A stretch of 64,000 nt of DNA from Clostridia bacterium (GTDB taxonomy: Bacteria > Bacillota > Clostridia > Christensenellales > Aristaeellaceae): NCBI GenBank assembly GCA_017470945.1, contig JAFUXH010000071.1, positions 1-64,000 of the forward strand. Reading direction: 5' to 3'. The notes under the pieces were generated by a model. The model worked only from the letters and a program-made list of their open reading frames with translations. It did no database searches and had not been told where the DNA came from. Shown in pieces: positions 1-7,810 of this stretch (positions are counted from its first letter, which is position 1; each line of letters begins with the position of its first letter). The translations under genes were made by a program, and so were the position numbers.

Positions 1-1
1 A

Positions 2-385
2 AAGCGTATCGCAGAACTGAAGCGGTTATTCATCAAGATTTACGAGGATAACGCCGCCGGAAGGCTGAGCGATGAACGCTATGAGATGCTTAGCGAAAGC
101 TACGAATCGGAGCAAAAGCGATTGGAAGGAGAAGCAATCCACCTTCGGGAAGAAATTGAAGTACAGGAAAAGCAGAAAGAAGGCATTGATCAGTTTATTC
201 AAGCGGCGAAAGCCCATGTCGGAATCGAAAAGCTGGATGGCTACGTCCTGCATGAACTCGTAAAGGCGATCTATGTGGGAGCGCCGGACAGGAGTAGCGG
301 ACGCAGAGTGCAGCACATCTATATCGAATACAATGGCATTGGCTTCATCCCGCTGAATGAATTGATGGATACAAAAACAGCGTGA
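2..385 (+). CDS. Serine recombinase, C-terminal part (cut by window edge)
   Basis: The frame is open from the first bases of the window and ends at TGA 383-385, so the start and the catalytic resolvase domain lie outside the window. What remains is the C-terminal coiled-coil and small beta region typical of large serine recombinases of the Tn-type found in Clostridia (DUF4368-like tail): a long charged helix (residues about 1-70 rich in E, K, R, Q) followed by the short segment around LVKAIYVGAPDRSS and a terminal beta strand with IYIEYNGIGFIPL. Such enzymes excise or integrate conjugative transposons and prophages through a serine-linked mechanism, so a mobile element probably lies upstream. 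Family assignment rests on overall pattern only; the catalytic serine is not visible. Whether the gene is intact cannot be told. Confidence 0.7.
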   Translation, partial: KRIAELKRLFIKIYEDNAAGRLSDERYEMLSESYESEQKRLEGEAIHLREEIEVQEKQKEGIDQFIQAAKAHVGIEKLDGYVLHELVKAIYVGAPDRSSGRRVQHIYIEYNGIGFIPLNELMDTKTA

Positions 386-508
386 CAGAAATCACGCTGT
401 AAGCCTTGAAAACATTACGTTTTCAACGAATTGAACATAATACTGTTTTACGAAGTCTCAGCAAAGGGCATATTTTCCGGGCGCTTCGGCCCCTTCGATT
501 TTATTCCG

Positions 509-819
509 CAGGCGGCGGCGTGTACGTCGCCGAGGGCCGGAATCTGCCGCCGCCTGTGGCGGATACAGGCAGATGAAGGCCCAATGAGGCACAGAGCCCA
601 GGGGTCTGCGCTTGCGCTGCCCCCTGGGCGACAATGCCGAATTGCGAGGTTCGGCTGAAAGCCGCTTCCGCTATCCATTTCCGGCCGCGAAAATCGGGTT
701 TTTGTCCTCCATAGAGGTCGAAAACCCATTTTTGCAGGAAATGGATGGTTCCGAATCAAAGCGGAATCCTGATTCCGCTTTGATTCGCAGGTTGTCGAAA
801 ACACTTTTTCGACAACCTG
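509..819. repeat. Row of five hairpins in a gene-free stretch (386-877)
   Basis: No convincing gene is seen between 386 and 877. Instead there are successive inverted repeats: CAGGCGGCGG 509-518 with CCGCCGCCTG 547-556; GCCCAGGGG 596-604 with CCCCTGGGC 621-629; a weaker one about 688-727 built on GGGTTTTT/GAAAACCC with an inner CCTC/GAGG stem; a 16-bp perfect stem 752-767/772-787 with loop CCTG; and a 14-bp perfect stem 788-801/806-819 with loop CACT. The last two are back to back. The final stem contains A/T runs at its loop side rather than a classic downstream T tail. They could end transcription of the minus-strand gene at 878 or be an intergenic repeat family. Confidence 0.7.
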
Positions 820-877
820 ACGCCCCGGGATCTGGATGGATCACGAGGCGCATTGAGCGTCGATTTTTGTTCTTTCG

Positions 878-2440
878 CTATTCCCCTTGCGTATCGGCCT
901 CTTGCATGTCTACGGCTTCCACGGCCTCCAGCGCTTCGGCCTCGGCCAGGCTGAGCAATTCCACCGGCGCGCTTTCCCGCACGTACAAACTGTCCCCCAG
1001 CCGCACCCGCAATTGCACGGTATACAGCCCCGGCGGGGCCATATCGCCGCCATTGGAACGGCCGTCCCAATAGAAGCTGCTGGCGTTGGGCGACAGCTGC
1101 TGGGGACGGGAGGGCGTTTCGTAGGCCAGCCGACGCACCAATTGCCCGTCGGCATCCAGGATATTCACGGTCAGGCCGCAAGGCACATCATGCTGGGCCA
1201 GGATGCACAATTCCTGCCCCAGCCCCGGCACGAAGGCTGGATCGGTGGCCACGTTCAGGGAAACGGGCCCCACGTCTGGCTGCACGCACAGCAGCCGGGC
1301 GCCCTGCAGCACCGGCCGGCCCTCCTCCAGGGTGATCAGCTGAATGATGGCGTAGCCATAAGCGTCCTCCCCCACGGTGTTGAGGGCCAGGGTGCGTATC
1401 TTCCGTCCGGGCAGCACGGTGCCATCCGGCTGCTCCCCATCCAAGAAATGCTGGGCCTGCTCAAACTGCCAGGCCCCGTTTTCGTGATACACGATCTGGT
1501 AGTACAATTCCACCTGCCGGCGCACGGTGAGGGAAAAGGCCACGCTGCTCTCCCCCGCCGTCAGCAGGGTATCCTCGAAGGTGATGTCGGTGACCGCCTT
1601 GCCGATCGCGCGCTCCGCGTCCGCGTCATAGGCAAACAGCACGAAATCCCCATCGTTTTGCGGGTACACCTGAGGGGTGGAGGCGGCGTAATTCTCCGTA
1701 AGATATGCGTAGACCTCCTTCAGGGTGATCCGTCCGTCGGCGTTCACGTCGGCGGCAAAATCGCCCCCCGATCCCAGCCCGTCGGCCAGCACCGTGGCAA
1801 AATAGCTGGCCCCGGCGGCGGACGTTTCCTGGGTGCTTTGGAAATACCAGCTGGCCTCGCTGCCCCCGGCGCTGCACAGCACCTTGTAATCGGGCCCGGA
1901 AAAGAAGATCCGGTCCGCCCCGCCGGACAGGCCTTTGCCAATGAACGCGCCGCTGTTGCACGCGTCCAGGATCACCACCTTTTGCCCGGGGATGGCATCC
2001 AAAATATCCTCCAGCATGGGGGCGTAGAGCAGTTCTTCCCCTTCCCCGTCGGACAGGATCAGCGCCGCCCCGGCGTTGCTGCCCCCCTCGTCAAACACCC
2101 CGTGGGTGCCGATGTACAGCAGGGACACGTCGCCCTCCTGGGCGTCGCCAAACGCCTCCAGCACCGCCAGATACAATTGCTCCACCGACGAAAGGCCGTC
2201 GGCGTAGGAACGGATCAGGGCGTAATCCCGTTCGTCCCGCATCAGCGCCTCGCTGAGCATTTCCACATTGCGGCTGGCCGCAGGCCAGGTGTCGGGCTGG
2301 GATTGGAAATGATCGCACCCCACCAGCAGCGCCCGGAGGGCGATCCGGTCCTCCTGCGCCGCGGGGCCTTCCTCCCCCCAGCCGATCAGGGGCAGCAAGG
2401 CGCACAGCATCAGCGCCACGATCCATCGCACCGCGCGCAC
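878..2440 (-). CDS. Secreted caspase-like (C14-type) protein with EF-hand-like and FlgD-like segments
   Basis: A GTG start at 2440 is preferred: GGGGGTGG lies just upstream, a TATAAT box (2472-2477, minus strand) sits above it, and the ATG further upstream falls inside that box. The 520-residue product begins with a signal peptide (RAVRWIVALMLCALLPLIG). A caspase-like fold follows, with the His motif YIGTHG and the Cys motif VVILDACNSGAF, the dyad expected of metacaspase/C14 peptidases. About residue 250 is an EF-hand-like calcium loop, DVNADGRITLKEVYAYL. The C-terminal third ends in a FlgD-type Ig-like domain (NGGDMAPPGLYTVQLRV). It is predicted to be an exported, possibly calcium-dependent cysteine peptidase; substrate unknown. 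It is monocistronic, behind the terminator of the CDF gene. Confidence 0.75.
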   Translation of the reverse strand: MRAVRWIVALMLCALLPLIGWGEEGPAAQEDRIALRALLVGCDHFQSQPDTWPAASRNVEMLSEALMRDERDYALIRSYADGLSSVEQLYLAVLEAFGDAQEGDVSLLYIGTHGVFDEGGSNAGAALILSDGEGEELLYAPMLEDILDAIPGQKVVILDACNSGAFIGKGLSGGADRIFFSGPDYKVLCSAGGSEASWYFQSTQETSAAGASYFATVLADGLGSGGDFAADVNADGRITLKEVYAYLTENYAASTPQVYPQNDGDFVLFAYDADAERAIGKAVTDITFEDTLLTAGESSVAFSLTVRRQVELYYQIVYHENGAWQFEQAQHFLDGEQPDGTVLPGRKIRTLALNTVGEDAYGYAIIQLITLEEGRPVLQGARLLCVQPDVGPVSLNVATDPAFVPGLGQELCILAQHDVPCGLTVNILDADGQLVRRLAYETPSRPQQLSPNASSFYWDGRSNGGDMAPPGLYTVQLRVRLGDSLYVRESAPVELLSLAEAEALEAVEAVDMQEADTQGE

Positions 2441-2506
2441 GCCGCCACCCCCTTTCTCATCGATCGATCTCATTATACTATATCTTCGCCCCAAAATCCA
2501 CAGCGC

Positions 2507-2545
2507 AAAAAAAGCCCCGTCCGGCAGGATCTGCCAGGAAGGGGC
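2507..2545 (-). terminator. Rho-independent terminator of the CDF gene
   Basis: On the minus strand GCCCC..CCTGGCAG pairs with CTGCCGG..GGGGC around an ATC loop and is followed by seven T residues (A-run 2507-2513 on the plus strand). It lies 20 bases after the stop of the CDF exporter gene. Confidence 0.85.
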
Positions 2546-2564
2546 GGCGGCGGATACGCGCCGT

Positions 2565-3725
2565 TTATGTTTCGCTGAAATCGGTATCCATGCTCACCAT
2601 GAACTGATAATCGGGGTACAGGGCCTGGGCGTCGGCCACGGCGGCGGCGTACACCCGGCGGCGGTCCGGCGCGTCGAAGGAAATCACCAGGTCGAACCGG
2701 ATCATCTTCTTTTCCTCACTTACGTAGAACCCGTGCATCTGCAGCACGTATTCGTGGGCGAACACCGCGTCGTGTATGGCCTGCCGCATGGCCACCACCT
2801 GCTCGTCCCGGGTGTTGACGGAATACACGCCGATGGCGGTCAGGATCACCTGATGCTTCAGGTACACCGCCTCGGTGATCTCCCGCAGCAATTCATCCAG
2901 ATCGTTGGCGGAGCAGGTATCCGGCACCTCAATGTGCAAAGAACCGTTGAACCGATCCGGGCCGTAGTTATTGAGCACCAGATCGTAAACCCCCGACACC
3001 GTGGGGAAGGAAAGCACCGTTTCCTTGATGCCCCGGGCCAGGTCGAGATCGGCCCGCTCCCCCAGCAGCTTCGAAATGGTTTCCCGCAGCATTTCCACGC
3101 CGGATTTCACGATGATCAGGGAAATCACCGCGCCCAGCCAGGCCTCCAGCGAAACGCCCCAGATCAGGAAGATCACGGCGGCCGCCAGGGTGGAGGCGGA
3201 GATCACGGCGTCCAGGGTGGCATCCTCGCCGGAATTGATCAGGGAATCGGAATTGACCTTCTGCCCCACGCCCTTCACATACCGGCCCAGCACGATCTTG
3301 ACCGCCACGGCGGCGCCGATGATGATCAGAGCGGCGGCGGAATAATCCGGCGTTTCGGGGGTAATGATCTTTTTCACCGATTCCACAAAGGAGGTCACGC
3401 CGGCATACAGCACGATGACGGCGATGATCATGGCGCTCAAATACTCCACCCGGCCGTGACCGAAGGGGTGCTTTTTATCCGGCTCCCTGCCCGCCAGGCG
3501 GGTGCCCACGATGGTGATCACCGACGACGCCGCGTCGGACAGGTTGTTCACCGCGTCCAGCACCACCGCGATGGAATTGGACAGGATGCCTACCACGGCC
3601 TTGAAGGCTGCCAGGAACAAATTGGCCAGGATGCCCACCACACTGGTGCGGATGATTTTTTGATCCCGCCCCAGGGTTTCCTCGCTGTGGGCCAATTGCT
3701 GATCCAGCATGGACAATGCGATCAT
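2565..3725 (-). CDS. Cation diffusion facilitator exporter, probably manganese type
   Basis: Inner-membrane metal/proton antiporter of the CDF family, about 386 residues, with the usual six membrane segments and a C-terminal cytoplasmic ferredoxin-like domain (residues about 215-300) plus an extra C-terminal extension. The CDF signature is clear: SIAVVLDAVNNLSDAAS in segment 2, then GREPDKKHPFGHGRVEYLSAM. The metal-site residues are unusual: segment 2 has N-x3-D (NNLSD) instead of H-x3-D and segment 5 has D-x3-D (DATLD). From memory an N/D plus D/D site is that of Mn(II) exporters such as pneumococcal MntE rather than Zn exporters, so manganese is inferred. The start is uncertain; ATG at 3725 or 3710 are both possible. 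The gene stands alone with its own terminator. Confidence 0.85.
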   Translation of the reverse strand: MIALSMLDQQLAHSEETLGRDQKIIRTSVVGILANLFLAAFKAVVGILSNSIAVVLDAVNNLSDAASSVITIVGTRLAGREPDKKHPFGHGRVEYLSAMIIAVIVLYAGVTSFVESVKKIITPETPDYSAAALIIIGAAVAVKIVLGRYVKGVGQKVNSDSLINSGEDATLDAVISASTLAAAVIFLIWGVSLEAWLGAVISLIIVKSGVEMLRETISKLLGERADLDLARGIKETVLSFPTVSGVYDLVLNNYGPDRFNGSLHIEVPDTCSANDLDELLREITEAVYLKHQVILTAIGVYSVNTRDEQVVAMRQAIHDAVFAHEYVLQMHGFYVSEEKKMIRFDLVISFDAPDRRRVYAAAVADAQALYPDYQFMVSMDTDFSET

Positions 3726-3809
3726 CTCCAACAATTTTTTCCAATTATAGCTACAGGCGCGCGTTCTGTCAACCAGGAAAATGGGAGATGAAATGCCGAT
3801 CCCCTCCGG

Positions 3810-4835
3810 CTACCGGTTCAGTTCCTCCAGCGCGTCGTAGCAGAAGTTTTCCGCCAGCCCGGCATCGTAGCTCATATCCCGGCCGGACTGGTAGGCGTTC
3901 AGCGCCGCCTGGATCACCCGCTGATGCTCCTGATTCAGGTTTTGAAGCGCCCATTCGCCCCCATCCCGCTTGTTGAGCACCAGGTTTTCCCGGTAATACG
4001 CCAGGGCGCGGCACAGGTTCAGCACGCAATAGCAGGGGTGGGCCTGGAAATGCTCCCCCGCGTCGTTAGCGTCATACCGGATGGCATCCAGGGCGTGCTC
4101 CCGCTTCACCGGGCCGAACACCCGGGCGATGCTGGGGCCGAACAGCGTTTGCCCAAACGCCCGCAGGCACAGGATGTGGGCCGTCAGGTCGGGATCCTCC
4201 CCATGCATGCGCTCGCAGAAGCCCCGGGCGTTGCGCTCGTAATCCAGGCGGTAACGCTTCGAGAGGTGCAGGTCGAAGGGGATGGGATAAGGCGCGTTGC
4301 GGCAGTATTGCTCCAGGATCACGCTCATTTCAAAGCCGTTGGGCGGGGCCTCCTCCCCCAGGGCGTACAGCGTTTCCGCCAGAGCGATCTTCTTTTCCAC
4401 CGGCACGCTTTGCCGCACCACCACCAGGAAATCGATGTCGCTGCGCTCCCACTGGAAGCAGCCGGCGGCCAGGGAGCCATGCAGGTAAATGCCCACCAGG
4501 TTCTCCCCCAGCACCTCGATATACCGCTGCTTCACCTGCTGCATCAGTTTATCGGCGTCGGCGGCGTTTTTGGGGGCGATCATCCCGCTGTCCAGCAGCC
4601 GCTTGATTTCCCGGGCGGCCTCTTCCTCGTCGGCCCCCTGCACGGTCATCACCACCGGGTCCGGCCCCGTGACACCCAGGGAAAGCAGCCCCAGCATGGA
4701 TTTTCCGTTGATCACCCGGTTTTGATGCTCCAGGAGGATCTGGCTTTCAAAGCCCCCGGCCACGTGGGCCAGATGCTGGATCTGCATCCGGCTCATGGGC
4801 GTCAAATGCTCCAAATCCAACGTATGCTTAATCAT
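3810..4835 (-). CDS. Crh/HPr-like domain fused to a nucleotidyltransferase
   Basis: A single uninterrupted 341-codon frame holds two domains. Residues 1-86 look like HPr/Crh of the sugar phosphotransferase regulatory system: VINGKSMLGLLSLGV matches the regulatory-serine segment and the serine falls exactly at position 46, while the catalytic GxHARPA region around residue 15 is absent (here LTPMSRMQIQHLAH), as in Crh, which also lacks His15. Residues about 100-341 are an aminoglycoside-adenylyltransferase-like nucleotidyltransferase: GIYLHGSLAAGCFQW then SDIDFLVVV gives the G-S-x(n)-D-x-D metal site, followed by a helical DUF4111-like tail. In many Firmicutes crh lies directly after whiA, and this gene starts 6 bases after whiA, with AAGGA upstream. 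It probably couples HprK-type phosphorylation to nucleotidylation of an unknown target; antibiotic resistance is possible but unproven. Confidence 0.8.
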   Translation of the reverse strand: MIKHTLDLEHLTPMSRMQIQHLAHVAGGFESQILLEHQNRVINGKSMLGLLSLGVTGPDPVVMTVQGADEEEAAREIKRLLDSGMIAPKNAADADKLMQQVKQRYIEVLGENLVGIYLHGSLAAGCFQWERSDIDFLVVVRQSVPVEKKIALAETLYALGEEAPPNGFEMSVILEQYCRNAPYPIPFDLHLSKRYRLDYERNARGFCERMHGEDPDLTAHILCLRAFGQTLFGPSIARVFGPVKREHALDAIRYDANDAGEHFQAHPCYCVLNLCRALAYYRENLVLNKRDGGEWALQNLNQEHQRVIQAALNAYQSGRDMSYDAGLAENFCYDALEELNR

Positions 4836-4841
4836 GACGAA

Positions 4842-5783
4842 TCATTCCTTGTTCTCGTTTGTATCGATCAGGGCCATCAGCCGCCGCATACGGTGGTTGA
4901 CCCCGGATTTTCCAAGGGGCGTGGGCAGCATCTGGCCCAATTCCTCCAGCGACGCTTCGGGATGCAGCATGCGCAGCCGGCCGATCTCCTGCAATTCCCG
5001 GGGCAGGGCCGACAGGCTGTGGGCCAGGGAATAGGCCACGATGGCCTTCGCCTGCCTTTCCCCGGCGGACAATTGCTTTTTCAAATTGGCTTCATCGCAG
5101 TTCCGCGCCCGGTTGGCCTGGTTGCGCCCATCCCGCCGGATGCGGATATTTTCCATTTCCAGCAGCGACGCGTGGGCCCCCATCAGGGCCAGGCAATCGG
5201 CCACCGCGTCGCCCTTTTTCAGGTACACGATATCGGCGTCCCGCCGCTGCGTGACGTGGCCCTCGATGCCGCTTTTTTCCAATATCTTCAGCAGCGTTTC
5301 CGCCCGCGCGCCGGAGGAGGTGAATTCCAAATGATACCCCTTCTCCGGGGATGTGACCGCCCCCGCCCCCAAAAAGGCCGCCCGCAGGAACGAAGCGCGG
5401 CAGCACCGCCGGGTCATGGCCGCCCGGGGCACGCCCTTGAAGATCACGCCGTTTTCCGACTCCTGGATCATATGCAGGGCGATGAGCAATCGGCGGCTTT
5501 CGGCCTCCGGCACCGTGAGCACCGACAGGCGGCGGCCCCCCAGCCGCTTGTGCCGGTTAAATTCCAGCACGGGGGTGATTTCCATACGTTTTTTCAACAG
5601 CAAAAAGATCCGCTTGGCAAGGGCGGCGTTTTCTACCTCGTATACCACCCGCACCCTGCCCCCGCCGCTCAGGCGCAGGGAGGCGCAGGTTTGGGTCAGC
5701 GCGCTCAATTCGCTCAGCATACAGCAGTGCTTTTCCGGCTTGATGCGCTGCAATTCCTCTTTCACCTGGGAAGAAAAGCTCAT
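4842..5783 (-). CDS. whiA: DNA-binding regulator WhiA
   Basis: A 313-residue protein with the WhiA architecture: N-terminal segment MSFSSQVKEELQRIKP, a degenerate LAGLIDADG homing-endonuclease-like fold (about residues 90-200, including CCRASFLRAAFLGAGAVTSP), and a C-terminal helix-turn-helix with the family's closing motif LGKSGVNHRMRRL. WhiA acts in cell division, chromosome segregation and, in Bacillus, links to central carbon metabolism through YvcK/Crh neighbours. The start overlaps the end of murB by four bases (ATGA), so translation is coupled. The usual partners rapZ and yvcK are missing between murB and whiA here, whereas the Crh-like gene that normally follows whiA is present as a fusion. 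Confidence 0.95.
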   Translation of the reverse strand: MSFSSQVKEELQRIKPEKHCCMLSELSALTQTCASLRLSGGGRVRVVYEVENAALAKRIFLLLKKRMEITPVLEFNRHKRLGGRRLSVLTVPEAESRRLLIALHMIQESENGVIFKGVPRAAMTRRCCRASFLRAAFLGAGAVTSPEKGYHLEFTSSGARAETLLKILEKSGIEGHVTQRRDADIVYLKKGDAVADCLALMGAHASLLEMENIRIRRDGRNQANRARNCDEANLKKQLSAGERQAKAIVAYSLAHSLSALPRELQEIGRLRMLHPEASLEELGQMLPTPLGKSGVNHRMRRLMALIDTNENKE

Positions 5784-6694
5784 CCTTCTCGCCCCACGAT
5801 CTCCACTTCCGGCTCCAGACGCACGTGGAAGGCTGCTTCCACCTTTTCCTGCACCAAATCCTTCAGCCGCAGGAAATCCGCCGCCGTGGCGCCGCCCCGG
5901 TTGATCAGGAAGCCCGCGTGCTTTTCGCTCACCTGGGCGCCGCCCACGGTCAGGCCCTTCAGGCCGGCATCCTCGATCAGCTTGCCGGCGAAATGCCCCG
6001 CCGGCCGCTTAAAAAACGACCCGGCGCTGGGATATTCCAGCGGCTGCTTTTCCTTGCGCCGGGCGGCAAAATCCCGCATGGCGGCCTCGATGGCCGCGGG
6101 ATCGCCCGACCGCAGGCTGAACGCCGCGCCCAAAATGATCCAACGTTTGTCCATCGCCCTGGTATGGCGGTAGGAAAAAGCCATATCCTTCCCCGGCACG
6201 GTCAGGATGCTTCCGTTTTCCGTCAGCACCCGCACGGAAGCGATCACGCCGCCCAATTCCCCGCCGTAGGCCCCGGCGTTCATATACACGCCGCCGCCCA
6301 CCGAGCCGGGGATGCCCTGGGCAAATTCCAGGCCGGTGAGGGCCGCGTCCCGGGCCGCGCGGGCCAGAACGCTGAGCAGCGCGCCTGCCTGGGCTCGGAT
6401 CACATGATTCTCTCCCTCCACGGTAATGACCGAAAAGGCTTTCCCCAGCCGGATGGCCAAGCCCGGAAAGCCCTCGTCCCGCACCAGCAGGTTGGAGCCG
6501 TTGCCCAGCAGCAGCGCCGGCGTATCCGTATCCCGGGCGGCGGCCAGCAGGGCGACCAGCTGTTCCTCATTTTCAGGCTCGGCAAAAAAATCCGCCGGGC
6601 CGCCTACCCGCAGGGTGGTATATTGATCCAATCGTTCCCCCTGCCGAACGAGCGCGCCGGGGCACAGGGAATTGAGACGATCCAAAAACATCAT
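5780..6694 (-). CDS. murB: UDP-N-acetylenolpyruvoylglucosamine reductase
   Basis: Cytoplasmic FAD enzyme that reduces UDP-GlcNAc-enolpyruvate to UDP-MurNAc with NADPH in peptidoglycan synthesis. The 304-residue length and motifs are those of the short (type IIb) Gram-positive MurB: TTLRVGGPADFF and LLGNGSNLLVRD in the FAD domain, GLEFAQGIPGSVGGGVYMNAGAYGGE, and YRHTRA; PSAGSFFKRP carries the catalytic serine and a C-terminal PEVEIVG. The start is the first ATG of ATGATG behind GGAGG. It is the first gene of the murB-whiA-Crh fusion operon and has its own promoter at 6718-6746. Confidence 0.96.
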   Translation of the reverse strand: MMFLDRLNSLCPGALVRQGERLDQYTTLRVGGPADFFAEPENEEQLVALLAAARDTDTPALLLGNGSNLLVRDEGFPGLAIRLGKAFSVITVEGENHVIRAQAGALLSVLARAARDAALTGLEFAQGIPGSVGGGVYMNAGAYGGELGGVIASVRVLTENGSILTVPGKDMAFSYRHTRAMDKRWIILGAAFSLRSGDPAAIEAAMRDFAARRKEKQPLEYPSAGSFFKRPAGHFAGKLIEDAGLKGLTVGGAQVSEKHAGFLINRGGATAADFLRLKDLVQEKVEAAFHVRLEPEVEIVGREG

Positions 6695-6717
6695 GAAAAT
6701 CGATCCTCCAGTTGCAT

Positions 6718-6746
6718 ATTATAACAAAAAACCCGCAGCGCCGCAA
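6718..6746 (-). promoter_or_regulatory. Promoter of murB
   Basis: On the minus strand TTGCGG (6741-6746), a 17-base spacer and TATAAT (6718-6723) lie 24 bases before the murB start. The -35 box is embedded in the terminator hairpin of the upstream manA operon. Confidence 0.7.
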
Positions 6747-6757
6747 GGTGCCGCGGG
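6726..6757 (-). terminator. Terminator of the manA operon
   Basis: CCCGCAGCGCC and GGTGCCGCGGG form a stem with loop GCAA at 6731-6757; the minus strand then has six T residues. It is about 95 bases after the manA stop codon; the stretch between holds no gene. Confidence 0.75.
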
Positions 6758-6850
6758 AAATATCATAGCATTTTTGGTAATTTTTTATGCATATTTTTCC
6801 AAGCTTTTGTAATTCTGCCTATTTGACCCAGTTTGATCTGGCCACGCCCG

Positions 6851-7798
6851 TCAATCCACCGTGGGGAAGGACATCAGGGCCTCCCCGGCGGTCAAGCGCA
6901 GGGCGTACCCATCGGCGGGCAGCAGCGCGGTGCGCCCGGCGGGCAGCGCCATTTCGCCCTCGTCCCAGGCGATCCGGCAGGGCTTCACCGCCGTCAGGAA
7001 GGCAAAGCGCCTGTCGTCCCGGGGCAGATCGAACACGCCGTTTTCAAACCGATCCAGGGAAAAATACGCTTCGCGCAGCAGCTGGTAATGGCCGGGGGCG
7101 AGTTCCCGTTCCTGGGCCGCGTCGGGCTGGAAATCCACCCGGGTCACATCCACCGCCTTTTGGATGTGCAGTTCCCGCTTGTTGCCGTTTTTGTCGGTGC
7201 GTTCCCAATCGTAGAAGCGGTAGGTCACATCGCTGCTCTGCTGGATCTCGTACAGCATGATGCCCTCGCCGATGGCGTGCACCGTGCCGGCGGGGATGTA
7301 ATACGTTTCCCCCGCCTTCACATTCACCCGCCGCAGCAGGCTTTCCACCGCCGCGCCTTCCTGGCTGGCCGTCAAAAGCGCTTCCTTGGTCGCGCCGGCT
7401 TTCACGCCGTACACCAGCTGGGCCCCGGGAGCGGCATTCAGGATGTGCCACGCCTCGGTTTTGCCCAGTTTATGCTCCACCCGGGCGGCGTATTCGTCGT
7501 TGGGGTGCACCTGCACGCTCAGGGTCTCCCGGGCGTCCAGCAGCTTCAGCAGCAGCGGGAAGGGATCGGCAAAGCCCTTGCCCGTCAGCTTTTCCCCGTA
7601 CCGGGTGATCAATTGCGGCAGGGTGTTCCCATCGGGGTCACGGCTTTCCAGCCCCGGGATGGCACTGACCTCCAGGCTCTCCCCGGTACGGGCGTCGGGA
7701 ATGTCTTTCCCAAATACCCGCTTCAGGCCGTCGCCGCCCCAGGGGGTATCGGGGCCGCAGCGATAGGCGGGCGTCATCAGGATCGGCGCGATAGGCAT
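6851..7798 (-). CDS. manA: Mannose-6-phosphate isomerase, type I
   Basis: Zinc enzyme interconverting mannose 6-phosphate and fructose 6-phosphate; 315 residues, the size of the short Bacillus ManA/Pmi class. The metal ligands are visible: SVQVHPND (Gln, His), GKTEAWHIL (Glu) and PAGTVHAIG (His), with the cupin fold around them. The start ATG has AAGGAGG upstream. It is the last gene of a long minus-strand operon and lies 12 bases after the glycosylase gene. Its product would feed mannose units into glycolysis, in keeping with the GH5 and broken GH2 mannosidase genes elsewhere in the window. Confidence 0.95.
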   Translation of the reverse strand: MPIAPILMTPAYRCGPDTPWGGDGLKRVFGKDIPDARTGESLEVSAIPGLESRDPDGNTLPQLITRYGEKLTGKGFADPFPLLLKLLDARETLSVQVHPNDEYAARVEHKLGKTEAWHILNAAPGAQLVYGVKAGATKEALLTASQEGAAVESLLRRVNVKAGETYYIPAGTVHAIGEGIMLYEIQQSSDVTYRFYDWERTDKNGNKRELHIQKAVDVTRVDFQPDAAQERELAPGHYQLLREAYFSLDRFENGVFDLPRDDRRFAFLTAVKPCRIAWDEGEMALPAGRTALLPADGYALRLTAGEALMSFPTVD

Positions 7799-7810
7799 AG
7801 CAATTCCTCC

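Noticed and set aside
887..2578. 563-codon plus-strand open frame
   Set aside because: It lies opposite the caspase-like gene; its product is a His/Gly/Gln-rich shadow typical of the antisense of GC-rich genes and has no ribosome site or domain.
3810..4835. Naming the nucleotidyltransferase an aminoglycoside resistance gene
   Set aside because: Only the fold motifs support it; fusion with an HPr-like domain and the whiA neighbourhood point to a chromosomal role.
3924..6173. 749-codon plus-strand open frame
   Set aside because: Antisense shadow across the fusion gene, whiA and murB, all of which have clear motifs.
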